A stretch of DNA of 39,237 nt from Deltaproteobacteria bacterium (GTDB taxonomy: Bacteria; Myxococcota_A; Polyangia; Haliangiales; Haliangiaceae), in assembly GCA_005887925.1 (NCBI GenBank), contig VBLP01000154.1, positions 1-39,237 on the forward strand, written 5' to 3'. This document shows, piece by piece, positions 5,701-15,443 of the stretch; within the stretch, counting starts at the first letter, position 1, and every line of letters begins with the position of its first letter. The position numbers and the translations under genes are program-made. The notes beneath the pieces are model-generated. The model searched no databases and was not told the origin of the DNA. It worked only from the letters and a program-made list of their open reading frames with translations.

Positions 5701-6238
5701 CGAGCCGCTCCGGATCGAGATCGGGGTAGCTCGCGTCGCGCTCGGAGATCACGGCCGGCCGCCCCGGCCAGGCGATCTCCAGGCGCGGATCGTCCCAGCG
5801 CACGCCGCGCGCCGCATCGGGCACGTAGCGCGCCCCCATGCGGTAGTGGACCACGGTGTCGTCGGCCAGGGTCAGAAAGCCGTGGGCGAAGCCGGCCGGG
5901 ATGTACAGCTGCGCGCCCGTCGCCGGCGTGAGCTCGACGGCGCACCAGCCCAGCCGGGTCGGCGAGCCCGCGCGCAGGTCGACCACGACGTCGAGGATCG
6001 CCCCCGCCGTGCAGCCGACGATCTTGACCTCGCCGTGCGGCGCCGCCTGGTAGTGCATGCCGCGCAGCGTATGGCGCCGGCGGTTGAACGACACGTTGCC
6101 CTGCGGGAAGTCGGTGTGCAGGCCGGCCCGGGCCAGCTCGTCGGCGCAGAAGCTCCGTGCGAAGAACCCGCGGTCGTCGCCGTGGCGCTCGAGCTCGATC
6201 AGGAACACGCCGGGCAGGCGCTGCGCGATGAACTTCAC
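5693..6238 (-). CDS. rfbC: dTDP-4-dehydrorhamnose 3,5-epimerase family protein (RmlC/RfbC-like)
   Basis: This 181-aa cupin matches the usual RmlC length. RmlC epimerises C3 and C5 of dTDP-4-keto-6-deoxyglucose. The active-site signatures are present: the RGMH segment with His62 as catalytic base, YIPAGFAHGF at 112-121, and Tyr132 as the likely acid. The start is GTG at 6238, with only a weak GGGG upstream. It is the first gene of a two-gene minus-strand unit with the DUF4910 gene. No rmlA, rmlB or rmlD lies in the window, so it may act on a different nucleotide ketosugar, possibly CDP-linked given the cytidylyltransferase-like gene at 12615-13502. Confidence 0.9.
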   Translation of the reverse strand: MKFIAQRLPGVFLIELERHGDDRGFFARSFCADELARAGLHTDFPQGNVSFNRRRHTLRGMHYQAAPHGEVKIVGCTAGAILDVVVDLRAGSPTRLGWCAVELTPATGAQLYIPAGFAHGFLTLADDTVVHYRMGARYVPDAARGVRWDDPRLEIAWPGRPAVISERDASYPDLDPERLDA

Positions 6239-6318
6239 CGCCCCAGCTTACCCCGCGGCGCTGCGCGAGTGCGCCACGGGCCTCCCCCGCGCCGGGCTGC
6301 CCTGATAGCGTTCTACCA
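6239..6318. promoter_or_regulatory. Divergent promoter region between the epimerase and methyltransferase genes
   Basis: These 80 bp separate two divergent genes. The plus-strand ATG at 6319 has no recognisable Shine-Dalgarno sequence, and a weak -10-like GATAGCGT lies just before it. A leaderless or near-leaderless transcript is therefore possible. No clear operator repeat is visible. Confidence 0.35.
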
Positions 6319-7551
6319 ATGTCCGCGCCGACCTGTCGGTTCTGCAACGCGCCCCTGGCGCACACGCTGTGCGACCTCGGGATGTCGCCGCTGTGCGAGA
6401 GCATCCTCGCCGCCGATCAGACCAACCAGATGGAGCCGTTCTATCCGCTCCGGGTCTGGGTGTGCCGCCAGTGCCTGCTGGTCCAGCTCGAGCAGTACGT
6501 CTCGGCCGAGCACATCTTCACCGAGTACGCCTACTTCTCGGCGTTCTCGACCGCGTGGCTCGAGCACGCGCGGAGCTACGTCGCGATGATCACCGATCGG
6601 CTGGGCCTGGGCCCGCAGAGCCAGGTGATCGAGCTCGCGTCCAACGACGGCTATCTCCTGCAGTACTTCGTCGAGCGCGGCATCCCTGCGCTCGGCATCG
6701 AGCCGGCGGCCAACGTCGCCGAGGCGGCGCGCAAGCGCGGGGTCGAGACCCTGGTCCGGTTCTTCGGCACGGAGCTCGGCGCCGAGCTCGCCCAGGCCGG
6801 CAAGCGCGCGGACCTCGTGATCGGCAACAACGTGCTCGCCCAGGTCCCCGACCTCAACTCGTTCGTCGCCGGCATCGCCCACGTGCTGATGCCGACCGGC
6901 ACCGCCACGCTCGAGTTCCCGCACCTCCAGCGCCTGATCGAGGGCAACCAGTTCGACACGATCTACCACGAGCACTTCTCGTACTTCTCGCTGCTCGCCG
7001 TCGAGACCATCTTCGCTGCGCACGGCCTGACCGTGTTCGACGTCGAGGAGCTGTGGACCCACGGCGGCTCGATCCGGGTCTACGCCCGGCCCACCGCCGA
7101 CGGAAGCCGCCCGGTCGGCCCGCGGGTCCACGAGCTCCGCGCCCGCGAGGAGGCGCTCGGCTTCCGCGACATGGCGACCTACGCCGCCTTCGAGGAGCGG
7201 GTCCGCGAGACCAAGCGGCGCATCCTCGAGCTCCTGATCGCCGCCAAGCGCGCCGGCAAGCGGATCGCCGGCTACGGCGCGCCCGGCAAGGGCAACACGC
7301 TGCTCAACTACTGCGGCATCCGCACCGACTTCCTCGACTTCACCGTCGACCGCAACCCCTACAAGCACGGCCGGTTCCTGCCCGGCACGCACATCCCGTG
7401 CTTCGCGCCCGACAGGATCGACGCCGAGACGCCCGACTACATCTTCATCCTGCCGTGGAACCTCAAGGACGAGATCATGAAGCAGCTCGCCCACGCCCGC
7501 GCGTGGGGCGCGAGGTTCATCATCCCGATCCCCGAGCCGCAGGTCATATGA
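6319..7551 (+). CDS. SAM-dependent nucleotide-sugar C-methyltransferase (TylCIII-like)
   Basis: This 410-aa enzyme has the three-part layout of sugar C-methyltransferases. An N-terminal zinc-binding domain has Cys6, Cys9, Cys49 and Cys52 (CRFC, CRQC). A central class I methyltransferase domain has the motif ELASNDGYLL. A C-terminal domain has GYGAPGKGNTLLNYCG and a late PWNL segment. The family adds a methyl branch to C3 of a 4-keto nucleotide sugar (as TylC3 does in mycarose synthesis). The stop codon overlaps the next start as ATGA. With the epimerase and NAD-dependent epimerase nearby, a branched-chain methylated deoxysugar is the likely product (inference). Confidence 0.88.
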   Translation: MSAPTCRFCNAPLAHTLCDLGMSPLCESILAADQTNQMEPFYPLRVWVCRQCLLVQLEQYVSAEHIFTEYAYFSAFSTAWLEHARSYVAMITDRLGLGPQSQVIELASNDGYLLQYFVERGIPALGIEPAANVAEAARKRGVETLVRFFGTELGAELAQAGKRADLVIGNNVLAQVPDLNSFVAGIAHVLMPTGTATLEFPHLQRLIEGNQFDTIYHEHFSYFSLLAVETIFAAHGLTVFDVEELWTHGGSIRVYARPTADGSRPVGPRVHELRAREEALGFRDMATYAAFEERVRETKRRILELLIAAKRAGKRIAGYGAPGKGNTLLNYCGIRTDFLDFTVDRNPYKHGRFLPGTHIPCFAPDRIDAETPDYIFILPWNLKDEIMKQLAHARAWGARFIIPIPEPQVI

Positions 7552-8189
7552 TCCGCCTCGCTCCGCGGTCCGGCGCGCTGCGCGTCCTGCTCCTGGGCGC
7601 CCACGCCGACGACATCGAGATCGGCTGTGGCGGCGCCGTGCTCCGCCTGCTCGCCGAGCACCCCGGCGCCGACGTGCGCTACGTCGTGTTCTCGGCCTCG
7701 CCGCCGCGCGCCGACGAGGCCCGCGCCGCCGCGGCCGAGCTCGCCGCCGCCGCGCGCCTCACCGTCGACGTCCACGACTTCCGCGACAGCTTCTTCCCGT
7801 GGGATCAGCCGGTCCGCCTCAAGGAGACCCTCGCCGCGCTGCGCAGCTTCGAGCCCGACGTCGTGTTCACCCATCACCGCGGCGATCTCCACCAGGACCA
7901 CGCGCTGATCGCGCAGCTGACCTGGACGGCATTCCGCGATCACCTGATCCTCGAGTACGAGATCCCCAAGTACGAGGGCGACCTCGGCGCACCCAACGTC
8001 TACGTCGCGCTCGACGACGCCGTCGCCCGCCGCAAGATCGATCTCATCCTGCGCCACTACGCGAGCCAGGCCGGCAAGGGCTGGTTCCGCGCCGAGACCT
8101 TCGAGGCCGTGATGCGGCTGCGCGGCATCGAGTGCAACGCGCCGTCCGGCTGGGCGGAGGCTTTTCACGGGCGCAAGATTCTGCTGTAG
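7548..8189 (+). CDS. PIG-L family N-deacetylase
   Basis: This 213-aa protein has a LmbE/PIG-L fold. The metal site is visible as GAHADDIEIGCGG (18-30) with His19, Asp21/Asp22, and the distal HQDH (115-118). The family hydrolyses N-acetyl groups from amino sugars using zinc. The ATG at 7548 overlaps the methyltransferase stop by four bases (ATGA), so the two are translationally coupled. Together with the nearby aminotransferase it suggests that the final sugar carries an amino group that is deacetylated and perhaps re-acylated. Confidence 0.88.
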   Translation: MIRLAPRSGALRVLLLGAHADDIEIGCGGAVLRLLAEHPGADVRYVVFSASPPRADEARAAAAELAAAARLTVDVHDFRDSFFPWDQPVRLKETLAALRSFEPDVVFTHHRGDLHQDHALIAQLTWTAFRDHLILEYEIPKYEGDLGAPNVYVALDDAVARRKIDLILRHYASQAGKGWFRAETFEAVMRLRGIECNAPSGWAEAFHGRKILL

Positions 8190-8198
8190 TCGTGCTCC

Positions 8199-9224
8199 AT
8201 GCGCGTCCTGGTCACCGGCCACAGAGGATACATCGGCGTCGAGCTCGTCTCCGTCTTGCGCCGCGAAGGCTTCGACGTGGTCGGCCTCGACACCGGCTTC
8301 TTCGACGACAGCGACTTCCGCGCGCCGCCCGACGAGGTCCCCGCGCTCGACCTCGATCTGCGGGACGTCACCACCGAGCACCTGCGCGGCTTCGGCGCGG
8401 TCGTCCACCTCGGCGCGCTGTCCAACGATCCGCTCGGCGATCTCAACCCGGGCCTGACCTACGACATCAACCTCCATGCCTCGGTCAACCTCGCCCGCGC
8501 CGCCAAGGCCGCCGGCGTCGGCCGCTACGTGTTCGCGTCGTCGTGCAGCCTCTACGGCGCCGGCGCCGACGGCCACCTGACCGAGCAGGCCGCGTTCAAC
8601 CCGGTCACGCCGTACGGCGAGTCCAAGGTCAAGACCGAGCAGCAGGTCGGCCCGCTCGCCGACGAGCACTTCGTCCCGGTCTACCTCCGCAACGCCACCG
8701 CCTACGGCGTGTCGCGCCGGCTGCGCGCCGACATCGTCGTCAACAACCTCGTCGGCTACGCGCTCACCACCGGCAAGGTCATGATGATGAGCGACGGCAC
8801 GCCGTGGCGGCCGCTCGTCCACATCGGCGACATCTCGCGCGGCATCATCGCCGCCCTCACCGCGCCCGCCGACGCCGTCCGCAACCAGGCGTTCAACATC
8901 GGCCGCACCCAGGAGAACTTCCGGATCCGCCAGGTCGCCGAGATGGTCGCCGAGGTCGTCCCCGGCTGCGAGGTCAGCTTCGCGCCCGGCGCCTCGGCCG
9001 ACGCCCGCAACTACCGCGTCGACTTCACCAAGGCCGAGACGGCGCTCCCCGGCTTCACGCCGCACTGGACCTTGCGCGCCGGCATCGAGGAGCTCCACGA
9101 AGCGTACCGCCGCCACGGCATGACCGAGGCCGAGTTCCTCGGCCCGCGCTACTACCGCCTCAAGGTCATCCGCGGCCGGCTCGAGCGCGGCGAGCTCGAC
9201 AACGACCTGCGCTGGGTCGGATAG
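8199..9224 (+). CDS. NAD-dependent epimerase/dehydratase (extended SDR)
   Basis: This 341-aa protein is an extended short-chain dehydrogenase. The NAD-binding motif TGHRGYIG occupies residues 6-13, the Ser-rich ASSCS segment lies at 113-117, and the YxxxK catalytic pair is Tyr139/Lys143 (YGESK). Such enzymes oxidise or epimerise the 4-position of nucleotide sugars. It follows the deacetylase after 9 bp and is the last gene of the plus-strand operon 6319-9224. Substrate cannot be read from sequence. There is no obvious ribosome binding site, consistent with coupling to the upstream gene. Confidence 0.9.
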   Translation: MRVLVTGHRGYIGVELVSVLRREGFDVVGLDTGFFDDSDFRAPPDEVPALDLDLRDVTTEHLRGFGAVVHLGALSNDPLGDLNPGLTYDINLHASVNLARAAKAAGVGRYVFASSCSLYGAGADGHLTEQAAFNPVTPYGESKVKTEQQVGPLADEHFVPVYLRNATAYGVSRRLRADIVVNNLVGYALTTGKVMMMSDGTPWRPLVHIGDISRGIIAALTAPADAVRNQAFNIGRTQENFRIRQVAEMVAEVVPGCEVSFAPGASADARNYRVDFTKAETALPGFTPHWTLRAGIEELHEAYRRHGMTEAEFLGPRYYRLKVIRGRLERGELDNDLRWVG

Positions 9225-9229
9225 CCGGA

Positions 9230-10247
9230 TCAGCGCAGGCCGTACTGGCGCTTCTCTCCGAACTTGAACTTCACGTTGGACAGGAAGCTGAAGCCGCTGG
9301 TGCCGTCGCCGAAGTCCTCTCCGACATAGACGCCCAGCCAGCTGCCGTCGGAGATCCGGTAGTCGAATCCTCCGCCGAGCCGGGCCGTCTTCAACGTGGT
9401 CGGCGACTGGACGTGTGACAGATCGCCCATCGTGATGCCTGCTTCTCCGAACATGCCGAAGCTGTCCCACTCGAATGGCAGGCGCACGCCGGCGAATACA
9501 TCTCTCCGGGTTCCCATCATCGTGTCCGTGAGATCGATCCTCGCCATCACGGTGGGCTGGATGCCGACCGGACTTTTCGGGGCCTCGGTCGCCGACGTGC
9601 TGTATGAAGCTGTTGGCCGAGGTACCGTCGATGACCCACGAGATCTCGAGCGCGGACTGCGCGAGGTGCGCTCCGCGCGCGCGGTCGCGACAGGTCTGCA
9701 GCCGCTGATCGACCTCTCGCCTGGCAGCGTCGTTCGTGGGCTCGGTCCGTCCTGCTTCGGGGAGCGATCCTTGCTCGGGCACGGGCAGCATCCAGGGCAG
9801 GTGTTCGGCCAGGCAGCTCCGCAGCGCCTTGTCGGCGGCCGGATCGTAGGCGCCGATGCTCCAGCGCAGGCCGACCGCGGCCTTGCCATCGGTCTTGCCG
9901 TCCTTGGTGATCGCCGTGGTCGCGAGCGACACGCGGAGTGCCGTCGCGGCGCTCGACGTCACCTTGGCCAGCCCGAAGGGCGAGACCTCGATGGCGACAC
10001 CATTGTGGAACGAGCCGTCGGCCGAGAAGCCATTGGCCAGCGAGGTCGCGAAGTCCAGCGGCGTGCTGGGCCGCGTGACCTTGTCGGTGGACAGGTTGAG
10101 ATCCACGAGCGCGGGCAGGTCCGGGACCGAGAGGTCGAGGCGCGTGAGCTCCCTGGGAAGCGACGGGGCCGTCGCGTCATCCGACCATGCGCCTCGCGGG
10201 TCGAAGGTCACCAGGCCGACGACCGCTGCGAGCAGCGGCCACCTCAC
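9230..10247 (-). pseudogene. Frameshifted predicted outer-membrane beta-barrel protein
   Basis: The N-terminal part reads from a GTG at 10247 with signal peptide MRWPLLAAVVGLVTF and a mature region starting near DDATAPS. It stays in frame to about 9600 (WVIDGTSANSFIQ). The C-terminal part continues one frame over from about 9600 (ATEAPKSPVGIQ) to the TGA at 9230. It shows alternating hydrophobic strands (FAGVRLPFEWDSFGMFGEAG, LGGGFDYRISDGSWLGVYVG) and a basic strand near the end, as in bacterial outer-membrane barrels. The total of 1,018 bp is one base over a multiple of three, so a single inserted base or a sequencing error explains it. The GTG overlaps the stop of the upstream 101-aa gene (GTGA). 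Function is unknown. Confidence 0.65.
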
Positions 10248-10549
10248 GACGCCACCAGCTGGATGCGGAGGACGACGTTGACCAACGTCGTGACCGGCCC
10301 GGAGACCGAGGCCTCGCCGCGGAGCTCGCCCTGCTGATAGACCTTGGCGCGCGCCTCGACGTTCGCCGGCACGGTCACCGTCGTCATCGCTGATTGAAAG
10401 AAGAGCAGATGCAGACTGCCCTGGGCCGGCGCCTCGAAGCTCGGGGCCGGGGCGTAGAGATATGCCTGGTAGTGGTTCGCGATGCCCTGGAACGACATCT
10501 TCACCGTGACAGACTGCCCTGCCACCACCTTCACAACGGTATCTGTCAT
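10244..10549 (-). CDS. Small hypothetical protein (101 aa)
   Basis: I do not recognise this family. It has no signal peptide or membrane segment. The C-terminal two-thirds are rich in beta-prone Val/Thr stretches (TTVTVPANVEARAKV, SGPVTTLVNVVLRIQ), suggesting a small beta-sandwich. An AAGGAGGGG sequence lies just upstream of the ATG at 10549. It is first in a two-gene unit and overlaps the start of the membrane-protein pseudogene by four bases, so the two products probably worked together. Confidence 0.65.
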   Translation of the reverse strand: MTDTVVKVVAGQSVTVKMSFQGIANHYQAYLYAPAPSFEAPAQGSLHLLFFQSAMTTVTVPANVEARAKVYQQGELRGEASVSGPVTTLVNVVLRIQLVAS

Positions 10550-10666
10550 GTCCCCTCCTTCTTCCTTCGCGCCTCGATCGAGCGGACACGAAGGGAACCC
10601 CGGTGTCCATCATTTTCGGAGCCGCAAAACGTGGTCTGTACACCCACCTCCCGCCCCGGGCAATTG

Positions 10667-10680
10667 TTGCCGGCCGGCAA
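10667..10680. promoter_or_regulatory. Perfect 14-bp palindrome between divergent genes
   Basis: TTGCCGGCCGGCAA is its own reverse complement and lies in the 244-bp space between the divergent genes starting at 10549 (minus) and 10794 (plus). It could be a dimeric repressor site. GC-rich palindromes arise easily in this base composition, so support is weak. Confidence 0.25.
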
Positions 10681-10793
10681 AGATTGCGCACCGCCACCGC
10701 CGACTGTCAGACGCGCGTGGTACGGGCGTGGCTCACACGTGGGCTGGATGTATGGCCCGACCAAACAGATACAGGAAGCCCATCGGCCCCGGG

Positions 10794-11915
10794 ATGGAAG
10801 CACCGCAGACGCATGACGATCAGCTGTACGAGCGCGTCGCGCAGATCCTCGAGCAGGCGCGGAGCCAGGTCGCGCGCACTGTCAACACGGCGATGGTGCA
10901 GGCGTACTGGTTGATCGGCCGCGAGATCGTCGAGGTCGAGCAGGCCGGGGAGCGCCGCGCGGGGTATGGAGACGAGGTTCTCCAGCGTCTTTCGGAGAGG
11001 TTGCAGAGGGCGTTCGCCAAGGGGTTCAGCGTGCAAAACCTCCGCTCGATGCGGCAATTTTTCTTAGCCTTTCCGAGCGGTTCCATGCTTCCGGAGATTC
11101 GCCAGTCGCTGCCTGGCGAATCGGGGACCGAGCGCTCCGTGAAGCATCGCCCGACGTTCCCGCCTGCCCTGAGCTGGACGCACTACGTCACCTTGATTCG
11201 GGTTGCGAATCCAGAGGCGCGTGCATTCTACGAGCTCGAAGCGGCCCGCGAGCACTGGTCGGTGCGGTAGCTCGAGCGGCAGATCAGCGCGCTCGTATTC
11301 GATCGTCTCGCGAAGCATCGCGACCGCGAGCAGGTCCTTGCGCTCGCGCGAGACGGACAGGAGGTGGCGACACCGAGGGACGTGTTCAAGGACCCATTCG
11401 TGCTCGAGTTCCTCGATCTCGAGGACCGCGTGAACTTGCTCGAGAGAGACCTCGAGCAGGCTATCATCGATCGACTCGAGACGTTCCTGCTCGAGATCGG
11501 GAAGGGCTTCTGCTTCGTCGGTCGGCAGACCCGGCTGACCATCGAAGGCGATCACTTCTACGTCGACCTGGTGCTCTACAATCGCCTGCTGCGCTGCTTC
11601 GTGCTGGTCGATCTCAAGCTCGGCAAGCTCACGCACCAGGACCTCGGTCAGATGCAGATGTACGTGAACTATTACGATCGCACGCAGCGGACACCGCATG
11701 AGGCCAGGACGGTCGGGATCATCCTGTGCTCCGAGAAGAACGACGCGATGGTCAAGATCACGCTTCCGGAAGACAACGACCAGATCCTCGCGGCGAGCTA
11801 TCGCCTGCATCTCCCCAGCGAGAGCGAGCTCCAGGTCGAGCTGACGCGGGAGCGCGAGATCGCCGAGCGCATGCTTCGGCTCTCGAAGCCCTCGACATCG
11901 GGTGGCGAGCCATGA
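10794..11915 (+). pseudogene. DUF1016/YhcG-type PD-(D/E)xK nuclease with in-frame TAG
   Basis: The reading frame from ATG 10794 to the stop at 11915 encodes 373 residues with one internal TAG at codon 159 (11268-11270). The N-terminal DUF1016 half (VNTAMVQAYWLIGREIVEVEQ) and the C-terminal PD-(D/E)xK half are both well preserved and in the same frame. Catalytic residues are visible in the reconstructed protein as Asp258 (FYVDLVLYN) and Asp273-Leu-Lys275 (VLVDLKLG). The family normally has WSVRELERQI here; the sequence reads WSVR, TAG, LERQI, so one GAG to TAG change is the simplest history. YhcG-type nucleases are often found in defence or mobile regions. No ribosome binding site is clear. 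The second half could be re-initiated from a downstream ATG at 11364. Confidence 0.8.
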
Positions 11916-12015
11916 CGTGTCTGCCGCAGACCTCTGGCAGGGATTGCCGGAGCATGGGTCCGGGACGCGTGTTAGAGCTCGCGGCGCCGGATCGGTCGGC
12001 GTCGCTGGAGGCATC

Positions 12016-13502
<1,487 letters not shown>

Positions 13503-13638
13503 GAGCCGTTACTTCCGCGCGTCATCGCGACACTGTACCTGGAGCCACGACGGCGATCCAATGCCGCGCGCCGCCGCCCGGTGCGGCGTGCAACAACCGT
13601 TCGTTGTGCTCCCATGGGGCACCGACTACGCTACCAGG

Positions 13639-14957
13639 ATGCCGCGATCGCGATGCAGCCCCGTGCGCTGGTTTGGCGCGGCGCTCGCACTGGCGGCGTG
13701 CTCGGGGCACGCGGTGCCCGCCGGGGATGACGGCGGAGATGGCGGCACGCTGCCGGGCTTCGATGCGCTGCCGCCGGCCGGCACATTTCCCCTCGGAGTC
13801 TCCGACGACGGCGGCTCGCTGGTCAGCGCCGACGGCCGGCCGTTCCTCCTGCACGGCGAGGCCGCGTGGTCGCTGATCGCGCAGCTGTCCACCGGCGATG
13901 CGATGCGCTACCTCGCCGACCGCCACGCCCGCGGCGTCACCGCGGTGCTGGTCAACCTGATCGAGCACCAGTACGCCGACAACGCGCCGCGGAATGCGGC
14001 GGGCGACACGCCGTTCACCACGCAGGGCGACTTCTCGACGCCCGGCGAGACCTACTTCGCCCACGCCGACCTGGTCGTCGATCTCGCCGCCAGCCAGGGC
14101 ATGATCGTGTTGCTGGTGCCTGCGTACCTCGGCTTCGACGGTACGCAGGAGGGCTGGTACCACGAGATGATGACGCTGCCGGTCGCCAAGTGCCGCAGCT
14201 ACGGCGACTTCCTCGGCCGGCGCTACGCGAGCCGCCACAACATCGTCTGGATCTGGGGCGGCGACTACACGCCGGCGACCGGCTCGCCGGTCGAGCTGTG
14301 CATGAGGAGTCGACGTCGCGCGAGGAGATCGCGTTCGCCGGCGCGATCCGCCTGGTCGGCGTCTACACCTACCTCGATGTCCTGCCGGCATGCCGGGCCG
14401 CGCGCACGACCGGCACCCGCATGCCAACCTATCTGATCGAGACCTGCTACGAGCACGAGACGATCCGCAGCTGCGCCGGCACGGCGACCGAGGTCCGTCG
14501 CCGCCAGTGGTGGGCACTCCTCGGCTGCGGCGCCGGCGAGATCTCCGGCAACAATCCGATCTGGAAGTTCGGCAGCGGCTGGCCGCAGGAGCTCGGCTCG
14601 CCGGGCTCGCTCGGTCAGGCCCGGCTCGCCGCGATCGCGCAGCAGATCGCCTGGCAGACCCTCGCGCCCGACGACGCGCTGATCGCCCTCGGTCAGGGCA
14701 CCGGCGACGCCGAGATCGCCGCGACCCGGACCGCCGATCACAAGCAGGCGGTCCTCTACATCCCGCCCGGCGCCGCGCCAGCGATCACGGTCGATCTCGC
14801 CCGGCTGGTCACCCCGGTCACCGCGACCTGGCTGGACCCGACGACGAACCGGACCACGCCGGCCGGCAGCGGCCTGACCGGCAGCCGCGCATTCACCACG
14901 CCCGGCAACAACGCCGGCGGCGACACCGACTGGGTCCTGCTGCTGACGGCACCGTGA
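13639..14957 (+). pseudogene. DUF4038 glycoside-hydrolase-like lipoprotein with internal deletion and frameshift
   Basis: The 5' part reads from ATG 13639 with a lipoprotein signal (ALALAAC, Cys21) and an Asp/Gly-rich linker. It continues into a (beta/alpha)8 DUF4038 domain with FLLHGEAAWSL, GWYHEMMTLP and IWGGDYTP. Near 14300 the frame changes; the remainder to 14957 in another frame gives VGVYTYLDVLP, MPTYLIETCYEHE and a C-terminal collagen-binding-like beta domain (AVLYIPPGAA, ATWLDPTTNR). The stretch between the GGDYTP and YTYLD motifs looks shorter than in the family, so a deletion of very roughly 30-40 codons probably accompanied the frameshift. DUF4038 proteins are apiosidase-like glycoside hydrolases. 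The intact protein would have been an exported sugar-cleaving lipoprotein. Confidence 0.75.
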
Positions 14958-15443
14958 CCGCGCGAAGCCGCGTCGATGACAGCAATTCCAATGTCCTTGC
15001 GGCGAACCGAGAGCATCGCTCGCCTCTATATGCTGGCCTTGACAGCCGCTCTCGCTCTCATGCCGATGGGGCTGATCCTTTATCTGGATCGATTCCAGGC
15101 ACCCTCGCTTCTGTTCATGGACCACTCGGACGCGAGGGACCGCGCCGAACCCATCAGCAGCGCCGATTCGACATCCCGCGTATCGTAGCGCTCGCGAAGC
15201 CCGGCAGGCGCTCGCCGATCGAGTGGCTGCGACGCGAGGCTGGAGTTGCGTACTCCCGCTTACGCGGCGGGTGTCGCTGGAGCTTGGCGCCTCCACCCTC
15301 GAGCGAATAACACACGTCGTGCGGCACGACGAGCGTCCGCGTGCCATTGTGAGCGCGCTGCGCCGACGGCGCAGTCAGCGAGTTCGATCGACGAGCGAAT
15401 CGATCGAATCGACGCACAGACAAACATCGAAGAGGAGGAATGC
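14958..15443. other. Intergenic region upstream of the Rhs lipoprotein
   Basis: These 486 bp carry no convincing gene. A 70-codon frame at 14976-15188 (+) has one hydrophobic segment (RLYMLALTAALALMPMGLILY), but no ribosome binding site, and I do not call it. Base composition is less GC-biased than the flanks, particularly at 15330-15443, which may hold the promoter for the gene starting at 15444. No tRNA or strong terminator hairpin is seen. Confidence 0.4.

Noticed and set aside
14976-15188. A 70-codon frame with one hydrophobic segment
   Set aside because: No ribosome binding site, no recognised family and an unstructured tail; noted only under the intergenic region.
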